Shown here piece by piece: positions 32,466 through 41,990 of a stretch of DNA of 64,000 nt. The stretch is taken from contig JAFWOE010000012.1 of NCBI GenBank assembly GCA_017509985.1, positions 1 to 64,000 on the forward strand. The letters are read 5' to 3'. The position numbers were made by a program, and so were the translations under genes. Origin of the DNA: Lachnospiraceae bacterium (GTDB lineage: Bacteria > Bacillota > Clostridia > Lachnospirales > Lachnospiraceae). The notes below the pieces were generated by a model. The model searched no databases. It saw only the letters and a list, made by a program, of their open reading frames with translations, and had not been told where the DNA came from. Each line of letters opens with the position of its first letter. The first letter of the stretch is position 1.

Positions 32466-32524
32466 GTTTATGTTGTTCAGCTATTGTTTTTTGACAAAAA
32501 CGGCTAGCTTCGGGAGGACTTGAA

Positions 32525-33769
32525 ATGTCGATATGGATGGTCGGAATCGACCACAACACAGCGGACTTGGATGTAAGAGGAAAGTTTTCTTTTACGAAAA
32601 AGAAGATGGGGGAGGCATTTGAAGCCTTTAAAACGGTCCCCGGACTTTGCGGAAGCGTGCTTCTTTCGACCTGCAACCGGATGGAATGGTGGATGAGTGT
32701 CGAGGAGCACGCAGATTTTTCCCCGGAAGACATTCTTTGCGGACTTCTGAACCTGGATCCCTCAGAGAACCGGCAGTATCTGATCCGGAGGGATCATGAT
32801 GAGGCCGTTTCACATCTTTTCCGGCTGACGGCCGGTCTGGAATCGCAGATCATCGGAGAAGACCAGATCCTGACACAGGTCGGGGAAGCTCTTGCGTTTG
32901 CAAGAACTTCTTATGCCACGGACCATACGCTGGAAGTGCTGTTCCGCCTGGCGGTAACGGCAGGGAAGCGTGTTAAAACAGAAACCACTTTTTCCACTGC
33001 GGATCGATCTATTGCACATACGGCGATCGAAACACTGGAAAAACAGGGGATCACGGTCGACGGAAAAAACTGCCTGGTCATCGGAAACGGGATGATGGGC
33101 AAGCTGACTGCGACTGCGCTGATGGAAGCAGGCGCAAGGGTTACGGTTACCGTACGGCAGTACATCAGCGGGATCGTGGATATCCCGAGAGATGCGGAAA
33201 GGATCAATTACAAGGAGCGATACGGATTTATTCCAAGCTGCGACCTTGTGGTCAGCGCGACAAGCAGCCCGAATTTTACGATAACCTGTTCTGAAATGAA
33301 GGCCCTTCAGATCGACCGCCCGGTTTATCTGGTCGACCTGGCGGTACCGAGAGATATAGAGCCGGAAGTCGGGAACCTGCCCGGATTTACGGTGTATGAT
33401 CTTGATTCGTTCCATATCGATCTGCAATCGGAAAAGCTTAAAGAGAACATTGCCCATGCAGAGGAGATCCTGAAAGAAGAACAGGACCGTTTCTATGAGT
33501 GGTTCGAGGGACAGGACATTTTCCCGAGGATCAATCATCTTAAAAAAATCTCCGGAGAGGACGTGGCTCTGCGCCTGACGCCGCTCTACCGGAATCTTTC
33601 GCTGGACAGCGAGGAAAAAGAAATCCTGAAAAAAGAAATCGAAGCAGCAGCAGAACGTATGATGAATAAGCTGTTATACGGAATGCGTGCCAGACTTTCG
33701 GACAGATCGTTTTCGGAGAGCCTGGACGCAATGGAAGATATTTTAAAAGAAGAGAACAGAAGACATTAA
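32525..33769 (+). CDS. hemA: Glutamyl-tRNA reductase
   Basis: 414 residues. The catalytic cysteine is Cys 50 in LLSTCNRMEWW; GLESQIIGEDQI follows near 103-114, as does the NADPH-binding GNGMMGKLTA. It reduces glutamyl-tRNA(Glu) to glutamate-1-semialdehyde, the first step of the C5 pathway. Three-domain length is normal. RBS GGGAGG, then ATG. It heads an operon in pathway order: hemA, hemB, hemL, hemC, cobA-hemD. Use of the C5 route is expected for anaerobic Firmicutes. Confidence 0.96.
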   Translation: MSIWMVGIDHNTADLDVRGKFSFTKKKMGEAFEAFKTVPGLCGSVLLSTCNRMEWWMSVEEHADFSPEDILCGLLNLDPSENRQYLIRRDHDEAVSHLFRLTAGLESQIIGEDQILTQVGEALAFARTSYATDHTLEVLFRLAVTAGKRVKTETTFSTADRSIAHTAIETLEKQGITVDGKNCLVIGNGMMGKLTATALMEAGARVTVTVRQYISGIVDIPRDAERINYKERYGFIPSCDLVVSATSSPNFTITCSEMKALQIDRPVYLVDLAVPRDIEPEVGNLPGFTVYDLDSFHIDLQSEKLKENIAHAEEILKEEQDRFYEWFEGQDIFPRINHLKKISGEDVALRLTPLYRNLSLDSEEKEILKKEIEAAAERMMNKLLYGMRARLSDRSFSESLDAMEDILKEENRRH

Positions 33770-33787
33770 ACCCAAGGAGGTATGGAC

Positions 33788-34771
33788 ATGGAACTGACAG
33801 TCAGGCCCAGGAGGCTGCGAACCAGTGAAGCGATCCGGAAGATGGTCCGGGAGACAAGGGTGGACAAATCTTCCCTGATCTATCCGGCATTTTTTATGGA
33901 TGGGACAGATAAAGTAGAGCCGATCCCTTCCCTGCCCGGCCAGTACCGGTATACGGTGGACAGGATGGGAGAATTGCTGGATCAGCTTTGCGAAGCCGGG
34001 GTGAGCAACGTCCTGTTTTTCGGTATTCCGGAAGAAAAAGATGAGGTTGGCAGCCAGGCCTATGCGGAAGACGGGATCGTGCAGAGGGCACTCCGATATA
34101 CAAAAGAGCATTATCCTGAACTGTACCGTATCTCCGACGTCTGCATGTGCGAATACACTTCCCACGGTCATTGCGGCGTCCTTTGCGGGCACGAAGTGGA
34201 CAACGACAGGACTCTGGAGCTTCTGGCGGCGACTGCGCTTTCCCATGTGGAGGCAGGAGCACAGATGGTGGCTCCTTCGGATATGATGGACGGCCGGATC
34301 CGTGCGATCCGTGAGTGCCTGGATGGAAAAGGCCATATCGAGACCCCGATCATGTCCTACGCGGTCAAATTTGCGTCTGCTTTCTACGGTCCGTTCCGTG
34401 AAGCCGCCGGCTCGGCACCCTCCTTCGGTGACCGCCGCGGCTACCAGATGGACTTCCATAACCGGCGCGAGGCCATGAAAGAGGCGCTTCTCGATGTCGA
34501 AGAAGGAGCGGATATCCTGATGGTCAAGCCGGCGATGTCCTATCTTGACCTTGTAAGGGAGATCAAGGATGCGACAGACCTTCCCATGGCGACATACAGT
34601 GTCAGCGGGGAGTATGCGATGGTCAAGGCCGCCGCATTGAACGGGTGGATCGATGAAGAACGCATCGTCTGTGAAATGGCTGCTGCCGTTTATCGTGCCG
34701 GCGCGGATCTGTATATTACCTATTACGCAAAAGAACTTGCAAAATATATGCAGGAAGGAAAGATCGGATAA
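33788..34771 (+). CDS. hemB: Porphobilinogen synthase (delta-aminolevulinate dehydratase)
   Basis: 327 residues from ATG at 33788, 7 bases after AAGGAGG; the ATG at 33782 would be only one base away. Schiff-base lysines are Lys 194 (SYAVKFASAFYGP) and Lys 247 (MVKPAM). The DVCMCEYTSHGHCG loop supplies three cysteines (119, 121, 129), so it is a zinc-type enzyme. It condenses two 5-aminolevulinates to porphobilinogen. The stop overlaps the hemL start by one base (TAATG). Confidence 0.96.
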   Translation: MELTVRPRRLRTSEAIRKMVRETRVDKSSLIYPAFFMDGTDKVEPIPSLPGQYRYTVDRMGELLDQLCEAGVSNVLFFGIPEEKDEVGSQAYAEDGIVQRALRYTKEHYPELYRISDVCMCEYTSHGHCGVLCGHEVDNDRTLELLAATALSHVEAGAQMVAPSDMMDGRIRAIRECLDGKGHIETPIMSYAVKFASAFYGPFREAAGSAPSFGDRRGYQMDFHNRREAMKEALLDVEEGADILMVKPAMSYLDLVREIKDATDLPMATYSVSGEYAMVKAAALNGWIDEERIVCEMAAAVYRAGADLYITYYAKELAKYMQEGKIG

Positions 34772-36045
34772 TGTCGAGATCAGAAGAATTGTTTGAACGG
34801 GCCCAGAAAGTCATACCGGGAGGAGTCAACAGCCCGGTGCGGGCTTTTCGCAGTGTCGGAATGACGCCCCGTTTTATCGCATCTGCAAAAGGCAGCCGGA
34901 TCACGGATGCCGAAGGAAGGACATATATTGATTATATCGGCTCCTGGGGGCCGATGATCCTGGGCCACGCCCATCCCGCGGTGCTGGAAGCGGTTGAAAA
35001 GGCTGCCGGAGACGGATTAAGTTTCGGAGCTGCCACCGGGCGGGAAGTAGAGATGGCGGAACTTCTCTGCGGCATCGTGCCCGGACTTGAAATGGCACGA
35101 ATGGTCAATTCCGGTACGGAAGCCGTCATGAGCGCCATCCGCGCGGCGAGGGGCTTCACCGGACGGGACAAACTGATCAAATTCGCAGGCTGTTATCACG
35201 GACACAGCGACGCCCTGCTTGTACAGGCAGGGTCGGGTGTCATGACGCAGGGGATCCCGGACAGCGCCGGCGTTCCGGCCGGATGCACAGCCGATACACT
35301 GACCGCTTCTTTTAACGATTTGGGGAGTGTTGAAAACCTGTTTGAAGCCAATCCCGGACAGATCGCAGCCGTGATCGTGGAACCGGTCGGAGCCAATATG
35401 GGAGTTGTACCGCCGGCAGAAGGTTTTCTGGCCGGCCTGCGCCGGCTCTGTGACCGGAACGGGGCACTGCTCATTTTTGACGAAGTCATAACCGGTTTCC
35501 GGCTTGCGCTCGGCGGAGCTCAGGAGTTTTACGATATCCGGGCGGATCTTTGCACTTTCGGAAAGATCATCGGCGGCGGCATGCCGGTCGGTGCCTACGG
35601 CGGGCGAAAAGAGATCATGGAGAAAGTTGCGCCGCTCGGACCGGTTTATCAGGCCGGGACCTTAAGCGGAAATCCGGTCGCCATGGCGGCTGGACTCGCC
35701 CAGCTCAGAATATTAAAAGACACCCCGGATTTCTACGGAACGCTGAATGCAAAGGCGGATCTTTTCTTTACGAAAATGGGAAAGATCCTGAAAGAAGCCG
35801 GAGTTAAAGCCACACTGAATCATGTCGGCTCCCTCGGCTGCGTTTTCTTTACCGAAGAAGCGGTAACCGATTACGCATCGGCAAAACAGAGTGACACGGG
35901 CCGTTTTACGGAGTATTTCCGCTTTATGCTGGAGAACGGGATCTATCTTGCTCCTTCCCAGTTTGAAGCGATGTTTCTTTCTTCCGCGCATACCACGGAA
36001 GACCTGGAAGAGACACTGGATGCGGTAAGGAGGTTCGTGCGGTGA
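34771..36045 (+). CDS. hemL: Glutamate-1-semialdehyde 2,1-aminomutase
   Basis: 424 residues, class III aminotransferase fold. Opening RAQKVIPGGVNSPVRAF is diagnostic, MVNSGTEAVMSAIR binds PLP phosphate, and the PLP lysine is Lys 265 in CTFGKIIGGGMPVGAYGG. It turns glutamate-1-semialdehyde to 5-aminolevulinate. It overlaps hemB by one base and hemC by four (GTGA), so translation is coupled. Confidence 0.97.
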   Translation: MSRSEELFERAQKVIPGGVNSPVRAFRSVGMTPRFIASAKGSRITDAEGRTYIDYIGSWGPMILGHAHPAVLEAVEKAAGDGLSFGAATGREVEMAELLCGIVPGLEMARMVNSGTEAVMSAIRAARGFTGRDKLIKFAGCYHGHSDALLVQAGSGVMTQGIPDSAGVPAGCTADTLTASFNDLGSVENLFEANPGQIAAVIVEPVGANMGVVPPAEGFLAGLRRLCDRNGALLIFDEVITGFRLALGGAQEFYDIRADLCTFGKIIGGGMPVGAYGGRKEIMEKVAPLGPVYQAGTLSGNPVAMAAGLAQLRILKDTPDFYGTLNAKADLFFTKMGKILKEAGVKATLNHVGSLGCVFFTEEAVTDYASAKQSDTGRFTEYFRFMLENGIYLAPSQFEAMFLSSAHTTEDLEETLDAVRRFVR

Positions 36046-36941
36046 AGAAGATCATCGTAGGCAGCCGGGAAAGCGCTCTTGCCGTGGCGCAGAGCATGAC
36101 GGTAGTGAACTATCTGAAGGAGACCCTGAAAGAAACCCGGGTCGAATTACTGACAATGAAGACGACCGGGGACCGGATCCTGGACCGGACCCTGGATCAG
36201 GTCGGCGGCAAGGGACTTTTTGTCAAAGAACTGGATGCCGCCCTTCGGGAAGGACGGACGGATCTTTCCGTACACAGTCTGAAAGACGTCCCGATGGAGG
36301 TCCCGGAGGACCTGCCGCTGATCGGGTTTTCCGGACGGGAAGATCCGAGAGACGTCCTGGTCCTGCCGAAAGGTCGGACAGAGCCGGACCCGTCCCTGCC
36401 GATCGGTTCGGCAAGCCTTCGCAGAAGCCTGCAGCTTCAGAAGCTCTGCCCGGGATTCCGGATCGAACCGATCCGCGGAAATCTGCAGACCAGGCTTCGC
36501 AAACTGGATGAAGGACAATACAGCGCGCTGGTGCTGGCAGCCGCGGGATTGATCCGCCTGGGCCTTGAGGACCGGATCAGCCGGTATTTTTCACCGGAAG
36601 AAATGATCCCGGCAGCAGGACAGGGGATTCTTGCTTTCCAGGGACGGGCCGGTGAGGATTACCGGTATCTGGAAGGGATCATTGACAGCGAGGCTTCGGC
36701 CTGCGCGGTCTGCGAAAGAGCATTTACACGAGAACTCGGCGGCGGCTGCACTTCTCCGGTCTGTGCCCATGCACAGGTAAAAGGAGAAAAGATCTTCCTG
36801 CGGGCGCTGTATTACAATGAAGAAACCAAAGAATGCCGGACTGGCCAGGCAGAAGGGAACCTGAAAGATGCCGAAGCCATCGGCAAAGATCTTGCGAAAA
36901 CACTGCGGGACGCGGACCGCGGATCGGAGAAGAATCAATGA
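36042..36941 (+). CDS. hemC: Porphobilinogen deaminase (hydroxymethylbilane synthase)
   Basis: 299 residues from GTG at 36042, four bases inside hemL. VGSRESALAVAQ opening, FVKELDAALREGRTDLSVHS, and the dipyrromethane cofactor cysteine Cys 236 in RELGGGCTSPV. It links four porphobilinogens into hydroxymethylbilane. The stop overlaps the next gene by ATGA. Confidence 0.96.
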   Translation: MKKIIVGSRESALAVAQSMTVVNYLKETLKETRVELLTMKTTGDRILDRTLDQVGGKGLFVKELDAALREGRTDLSVHSLKDVPMEVPEDLPLIGFSGREDPRDVLVLPKGRTEPDPSLPIGSASLRRSLQLQKLCPGFRIEPIRGNLQTRLRKLDEGQYSALVLAAAGLIRLGLEDRISRYFSPEEMIPAAGQGILAFQGRAGEDYRYLEGIIDSEASACAVCERAFTRELGGGCTSPVCAHAQVKGEKIFLRALYYNEETKECRTGQAEGNLKDAEAIGKDLAKTLRDADRGSEKNQ

Positions 36942-38464
36942 CAGGAAAAGTATGGCTGGTCGGAGCCGGTCCGGGTGATGCCGGCCTTTTGACAATTCGC
37001 GGGAAACAGGTGCTGGAACAGGCGGAGGTCGTCGTTTACGACGCGCTGGTGGGTACCGGCGTACTGCAGTATATTCCCAAAGAGGCCAGGATCATCTTTG
37101 CCGGAAAACGATCCGGCAATCACTATCTGAAGCAGTCGGAAACCAATAAAGTGCTGCTGGATGAAGCCCTGAAAGGGCACAGGGTCGTACGGTTAAAAGG
37201 CGGCGATCCTTTCCTTTTCGGCAGAGGAGGAGAAGAGCTGGAACTGCTGGTTGAAAACGGGGTGCCCTTTGAGATCGTCCCGGGGATCACCAGCGCGTTC
37301 GCTGTGCCTGCATATCAGGGGATTCCCGTCACACACCGGGACTTCTGTTCTTCGGTACATATTATTACAGGACATAAGAGGGCGGGGCATGAGTATGATA
37401 TCGATTTTGACGCCCTGGTCCGCAGCAGGGGCACACTGATCTTCCTGATGGGGATCGCAGCCATGCCGGACATTATAAAAGGCCTTACGGACGCCGGGAT
37501 GGATCCCGGGACACCGGCTGCCGTTCTGGAGAAAGGAACGACCGCGGCGCAGAGAAGGATAACGGCAAAACTGAATACACTGGAAGAAGAATGCCGCAGG
37601 CAGAATGTACAGACCCCGGCGATCATCGTCGTCGGTCCGGTATGTGCTCTGGCGGATACTTTTTCGTGGTATGAAAAACGGCCGCTTGCCGGCGTATCGG
37701 TCATTGTTACACGGCCGAAAGAGTCCGTCTCCGGCCTTTCTGCAATGCTCAGGGAGAAAGGCGCAGAGGTGCTGGAGCTGCCGGCGATCGAAACCGTTCC
37801 GATAGATAAAAATGAACGTCTGATCGAAGCCCTGAAAGGCTTTTCGGATCATTCCTGGGACTGGGTCGTATTTACAAGCCCTGCCGGAGTCCGGATCTTC
37901 ATGGAAAAGCTTCTGGAGGATCAGGACGTACGCGTGCTGGCGGGTACGAAGATCGCAGTGATCGGTCAGGGAACACAAAAAGCACTGATCCCGTTCGGAC
38001 TGAAACCGGACTTTATCCCTTCGGTTTATGACGGGGCGACTCTCGGAAAGGAACTCGCAGAAGTCTGCGGTCCGGGAGAAAGGATCCTGATCCCGCGGGC
38101 AAGCATCGGCAACAAAGCTTTAACCGAGGCGCTGGACTGCGGAAAAGGCCTTTGCGTAACGGATCTTCCGATCTACGATACCGTGTACACTTCATCCGGA
38201 GTGATCGACGAAAAGGCCCTGCTGGAAAGCGGTCAGATCGACTTTGCTGTTTTTACCAGCGCATCGACCGTAAAAGGGTTTACGGCCGGGATCGGGGACA
38301 TGGATTATTCCGGGGTAAAGGCAGTCTGTATCGGGAAGCAGACGGAAGCGGCGGCAAAAGCATTCGGTATGAAGACGTTCACAGCAGAAAAAGCAACACT
38401 GGAATCATTGACAGACTGCGTGGAAAAGACAGCCGCAGCTTTAAAGAAAAAGAATCAGCATTAA
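36938..38464 (+). CDS. cobA-hemD: Fused uroporphyrinogen-III C-methyltransferase / uroporphyrinogen-III synthase
   Basis: 508 residues from ATG at 36938, which overlaps hemC by four bases; upstream in-frame sequence lies within hemC and is not used. Residues 1-245 are a SUMT: VWLVGAGPGDAGLLTIRG, RLKGGDPFLFGRGGEE and PGITSAFAVPAYQGIPVTHR. Residues from about 255 to 508 are HemD, opening GVSVIVTRPKESVSGL and containing WVVFTSPAGV and DFAVFTSASTVKGF. HemD closes hydroxymethylbilane to uroporphyrinogen III and the SUMT half methylates it at C2 and C7 to precorrin-2. The fusion is known in Clostridia and channels flux to siroheme and cobalamin rather than haem. Confidence 0.95.
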   Translation: MTGKVWLVGAGPGDAGLLTIRGKQVLEQAEVVVYDALVGTGVLQYIPKEARIIFAGKRSGNHYLKQSETNKVLLDEALKGHRVVRLKGGDPFLFGRGGEELELLVENGVPFEIVPGITSAFAVPAYQGIPVTHRDFCSSVHIITGHKRAGHEYDIDFDALVRSRGTLIFLMGIAAMPDIIKGLTDAGMDPGTPAAVLEKGTTAAQRRITAKLNTLEEECRRQNVQTPAIIVVGPVCALADTFSWYEKRPLAGVSVIVTRPKESVSGLSAMLREKGAEVLELPAIETVPIDKNERLIEALKGFSDHSWDWVVFTSPAGVRIFMEKLLEDQDVRVLAGTKIAVIGQGTQKALIPFGLKPDFIPSVYDGATLGKELAEVCGPGERILIPRASIGNKALTEALDCGKGLCVTDLPIYDTVYTSSGVIDEKALLESGQIDFAVFTSASTVKGFTAGIGDMDYSGVKAVCIGKQTEAAAKAFGMKTFTAEKATLESLTDCVEKTAAALKKKNQH

Positions 38465-38484
38465 AACAGGAGAGGACAATTGTT

Positions 38485-39168
38485 ATGAAAGGAATAGCGT
38501 ATGGTGTCGGCGTAGGCCCGGGAGATCCGGAGCTGATGACGTTAAAGGCAGTTCGCCTGATCAGGGAAAATGATCTTTTTGCAGTACCCGGAAAGGACCC
38601 CAGACAGTCCGTGGCGTATAAAATCGCAGTTCAGGCGGCCCCGGAACTGGCGGAGAAAGAGGTCATTTCCGTTTATATGCCGATGGTAAAAAACCGGGAA
38701 CTGATCGACGAGGAGCATAAAAAAGGAGCGAAGATCCTGGAAGAATATCTGGACCGGGGGCGCAATGTCGTCTATCTGACGCTCGGTGACCCGACTGTAT
38801 ACTGCACCTTCAGCTATCTCCAGCATATTCTGGAGGCCGACGGCTATACCGTTGAGCTGGTGAGCGGCATCCCCTCCTTCTGTGCCGCGGCAGCAAGACT
38901 GAACCTGCCGCTCGGAGAGTGGGACGAGCCGATCCATATCATACCTGCCGCGCATAAGCTGGAGAAGCTCAGCGAAGAGCCGGGCAATTATGTCCTGATG
39001 AAGTCGGCGAGTTATATGAAAGAAGTCAAGGATATTCTCAGGGAAAGCGGACGGGCCGTGAATGCGGTCATCGACTGCGGGATGGAAAGCGAGATCGTTT
39101 GCAGAAGCGTCGACGAGATCCCGGATGACGCGGGATACTTCTCCCTGATCATCGCAAAAGAAAAATAA
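38485..39168 (+). CDS. cbiL: Precorrin-2 / cobalt-precorrin-2 C20-methyltransferase
   Basis: 227 residues. YGVGVGPGDPELMTLKAVR at the N-terminus and VYLTLGDPTVYCTFSYLQHILE near 105-125 are typical of CbiL/CobI; the SAM-site GIPSFCAAAARLNLPL follows. It adds a methyl group at C20 in corrin ring contraction. In anaerobes the substrate is cobalt-precorrin-2. RBS is GGAGAGG. It is the only ring-modifying corrin gene here; the remaining cbi genes must be elsewhere. A longer frame starting at 38152 is only an overlap with cobA-hemD. Confidence 0.93.
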   Translation: MKGIAYGVGVGPGDPELMTLKAVRLIRENDLFAVPGKDPRQSVAYKIAVQAAPELAEKEVISVYMPMVKNRELIDEEHKKGAKILEEYLDRGRNVVYLTLGDPTVYCTFSYLQHILEADGYTVELVSGIPSFCAAAARLNLPLGEWDEPIHIIPAAHKLEKLSEEPGNYVLMKSASYMKEVKDILRESGRAVNAVIDCGMESEIVCRSVDEIPDDAGYFSLIIAKEK

Positions 39169-39173
39169 GATCA

Positions 39174-40016
39174 ATGATCGAGATAAACAATCTGACCAAA
39201 AAATTTGATGATTTCACGGCAGTTGATCATCTGAATCTGAAGATCAGCACAGGAGAGTTTTTCGGCCTTCTGGGACCGAACGGAGCAGGGAAGACCACAA
39301 CGATCAGCATGATGTCGAGCGTTCTTCTGCCGACGGAAGGTGAGATCCTGATCGACGGAAAAAAGCTGGACCGCAAGGCCTCTGCAGAAAAGCGGAAGCT
39401 TTCCGTGATCACGCAGGAGTATTCCATGCGTCAGGATATGACGATGGATGAAGTAATGGAGTATCAGGGACGGCTGTACTATCTTCCGCGCAAGGTGATC
39501 AGGGAACGATCCGCCGAGCTGCTTGAATTCGCAGGCCTTCTGGAATACCGCAGGCGGACGGTCCGTCATCTTTCCGGGGGCATGAAACGAAAGCTGATGA
39601 TCTGCAGGGCCCTTCTGATCGAACCGGAGATCCTTCTTCTGGACGAACCGACGGCCGGAATGGACGCGCTTTCCAGAAGACAGATGTGGAACCTGCTTCG
39701 GAAACTGAACGGGAGCAGTATGACGATCATCCTGACGACGCATTATATCGAAGAGGCGCAGGCACTCTGCGACCGCGTGGCGCTGATCAACCGGGGAAAG
39801 CTTCAGAAACTGGATACGCCGCAGGCCCTGATCCGGGAACTTGGAGAGTTTGCGGTAGATGAGACCAATGAAGATACACTGTCAACGCATTATTTCCATA
39901 ACCGGGAAGAAGCGATCGAGTATCTGAAATCCGCCGGCCCGCAGGCCGCCCTTCGCGCTGCTACACTGGAAGATGTTTTTGTAGACTGTGCCGGGAGAAA
40001 GATCACACAGGGCTGA
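39174..40016 (+). CDS. ABC transporter ATP-binding protein
   Basis: 280 residues. Walker A GPNGAGKTTT near 34-43, Q-loop ITQEYSMRQDM, signature LSGGMKRKL near 138-146, Walker B EILLLDEPTAGMDALS near 156-171, H-loop TTHYIEEA. It belongs to the ABC-2/DrrA-type exporter class, with a 70-residue C-terminal extension after the nucleotide domain. It starts 5 bases after cbiL and pairs with the ABC-2 permease downstream. Position inside a tetrapyrrole operon suggests export or handling of a pathway compound or metal, but no substrate is shown. Confidence 0.93.
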   Translation: MIEINNLTKKFDDFTAVDHLNLKISTGEFFGLLGPNGAGKTTTISMMSSVLLPTEGEILIDGKKLDRKASAEKRKLSVITQEYSMRQDMTMDEVMEYQGRLYYLPRKVIRERSAELLEFAGLLEYRRRTVRHLSGGMKRKLMICRALLIEPEILLLDEPTAGMDALSRRQMWNLLRKLNGSSMTIILTTHYIEEAQALCDRVALINRGKLQKLDTPQALIRELGEFAVDETNEDTLSTHYFHNREEAIEYLKSAGPQAALRAATLEDVFVDCAGRKITQG

Positions 40017-40091
40017 CGGCAGCGAAAGTCCTTACGCGGATTGGATTTCCGGTCCCTCATAAAAAGCATGGTTTTGAGCAAATAAAGTAAC

Positions 40092-40823
40092 ATGGGTATT
40101 GTAACGGTATTATGGGAGAAATGGGTCGAATTCCGCCGGGATTTTTATAAGATCACGGTGGCGGCCATGATCTCTCCGCTGATGTATCTGATCATATTCG
40201 GAATGGGGATACAGACGACCTCGCACGGGGAGCCGTATCTGCATTTCCTGATTCCCGGCGTCGTCGCGATGGCTACGATGACGGGAAGTTTCAGCGCGAT
40301 CGCGCAGAACATGAGTGTTCAGAGGCTGTACGAGAAAGCACTGGACCAGGTCATGGTCTCGCCCACCCCGCTGTGGCAGTTCATATTGGGACAGGTCATC
40401 GGCGGAAGCCTGAGAGGGCTTTATGCCGGCGGGATCATTCTTCTTCTGACCCTGCCGATCCGGACCGACCTGACCTTTAACGCGCTTTCTGTGTTTATCA
40501 TGTTTCTGAACGGAACGGTTTTCGCGACAATTGCGCTGGTGCTTTCGTTCCTTGCGAAAAGCTATACGGACGCGCCGAGGTTTACATCCTACATCATTAT
40601 GCCGATGTCCTTTTTGTGCAACACTTTCTTTTCGACCGAACAGATGCCGAACGGCTTTCGGCAGGTCATCTCGCTCCTTCCTCTTTCCCAGTCCTGCGAT
40701 ATGATCCGTTCGATCGCCAACGGAGGAGAGCCCGGGATTTTCGGGTTCCTTGTTTTAGCGGCCTATCTCCTCGTGTTCGGATTATTATCCTTCTGGTTTA
40801 TCTACAAAAAGAAGAACCTGTAA
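40092..40823 (+). CDS. ABC-2 type transporter permease
   Basis: 243 residues with six hydrophobic helices (ISPLMYLIIFGMGI, HFLIPGVVAMATM, GLYAGGIILLLTLPI and others). The block LYEKALDQVMVSPTPLWQFILGQV and the late motif SFLCNTFFSTEQMPNGFRQVISLLPLSQSCDMIR are typical of the ABC-2 membrane family. It is the partner of the ATPase before it, forming an exporter or floppase of two chains in each half. The 75-base gap between the two holds no gene. RBS is weak (AAATAAAGTAAC before ATG). Confidence 0.92.
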   Translation: MGIVTVLWEKWVEFRRDFYKITVAAMISPLMYLIIFGMGIQTTSHGEPYLHFLIPGVVAMATMTGSFSAIAQNMSVQRLYEKALDQVMVSPTPLWQFILGQVIGGSLRGLYAGGIILLLTLPIRTDLTFNALSVFIMFLNGTVFATIALVLSFLAKSYTDAPRFTSYIIMPMSFLCNTFFSTEQMPNGFRQVISLLPLSQSCDMIRSIANGGEPGIFGFLVLAAYLLVFGLLSFWFIYKKKNL

Positions 40824-40835
40824 CGGAGAACAGTA

Positions 40836-41957
40836 TTGAAAAACGTGATCCCGGAAAGAATAATACGCTATATATACAGAACGATCCGCGCCGTTTTGGC
40901 AGCTTTGCTCCTTCTGTTCCTGTTTGCGGGCCAGGCCCTCCCTGTAATGGCGGACGACGAAGAAACCGAAGAAGAATCTGTAATGGAGGAAAAGATCGCC
41001 CAGGCGCAGATGGAGATCCGGACTTCCAAAGTGGGTCAGTACGGCATGGTTCCGGTTTACGACAGCGATGTCGAAGATGGTACCTATCCGGTTAAAGTCG
41101 ATTCGAGTTCATCGTATTTCAAGATCATAGATGCGGAACTGATCGTAAAAGATCACCGGATGTCCGCCCGGATCACGATCTCCAGTTTAAGCTATCTGTA
41201 CTGCTATCCGGGAACCGGCCAGGAGGCAGCCAAGGACAGCGAGGCAAATTATATCGGATATGAGGAGTCCGACGGTCATGGTATTTTTACCATTCCGGTT
41301 GCGGCGCTGGATACCAAAATCGACTGCGCCGCTTTCAGTAAGGCCCGGAAGAAATGGTATGACCGGTCGCTGGTCTTTTATGCGTCCTCCCTTCCGAAAG
41401 AAGCCCTTCGGATCGAACTGCCGGATTATGATTTGATCGAACACGCGATCCGTGCATATGATGCGGAGGAAGAGGCGGTTCAGGCCGTTCAGGAGGCTGT
41501 CCATGATCTGCCGGAGCCGGTCACCGTGTCCTGGGATGACGGGGAATACTCTATAGAAGTCAATATGACCGGCGGAAGCGGGCGGGCCAGCATCAGTTCA
41601 CCGACGCTCCTGATCGTGAGGGACGGAAAAGCCTATGCCAGGCTGCTCTGGAGCAGTACGTATTATGATTACATGATCCTGGAAGAGGAGTATTATTACA
41701 ACCAGACAGAGGACGGCGGGAATTCGACGTTTACGATCCCGATCACGGCACTGGATGAACCGATCCCGGTCATTGCGGATACGACAGCCATGGGCGATCC
41801 GGTCGAGATTCAATATACGCTGACGTTTTATGAAGAATCGATCGGCGGAAAAGGCCAGATCCCGCAGGAAGCAGCCAAAAAAGTGCTTATCATTGCCGCG
41901 ATCATTATCGTTGCAGGCTGGTTCCTGAATTATTTTGTTAAAAAGAAACGAAAATAG
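40836..41957 (+). CDS. Membrane-anchored extracellular protein with two related beta domains, in the tetrapyrrole operon
   Basis: 373 residues from TTG at 40836, 7 bases after GGAG; no nearby ATG matches. N-terminal signal peptide (helix LAALLLLFLFAGQALPVMAD) and a C-terminal membrane helix IIAAIIIVAGWFLNYF followed by KKKRK, so most of it lies outside the cell. The two middle units, about 60-185 and 225-340, resemble each other: each has a strand 'DG.Y.(V/I).V......' and ends with IP(V/I)(T/A)ALD, followed by a segment with Tyr residues. Domains of this look occur with iron and haem/cobalt importers in Clostridia (NEAT-like), an impression I could not test. A role in binding a tetrapyrrole or metal for the adjacent exporter is inference. 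Confidence 0.72.
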   Translation: MKNVIPERIIRYIYRTIRAVLAALLLLFLFAGQALPVMADDEETEEESVMEEKIAQAQMEIRTSKVGQYGMVPVYDSDVEDGTYPVKVDSSSSYFKIIDAELIVKDHRMSARITISSLSYLYCYPGTGQEAAKDSEANYIGYEESDGHGIFTIPVAALDTKIDCAAFSKARKKWYDRSLVFYASSLPKEALRIELPDYDLIEHAIRAYDAEEEAVQAVQEAVHDLPEPVTVSWDDGEYSIEVNMTGGSGRASISSPTLLIVRDGKAYARLLWSSTYYDYMILEEEYYYNQTEDGGNSTFTIPITALDEPIPVIADTTAMGDPVEIQYTLTFYEESIGGKGQIPQEAAKKVLIIAAIIIVAGWFLNYFVKKKRK

Positions 41958-41990
41958 AGAGTTCCGCACGTTCCGGAAGGGAGTATTGAA

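Noticed and set aside
32249..32524. Cobalamin or other riboswitch before hemA
   Set aside because: I looked for the conserved cobalamin-box blocks and for a terminator hairpin just before hemA and saw neither; a plain promoter explains the region.
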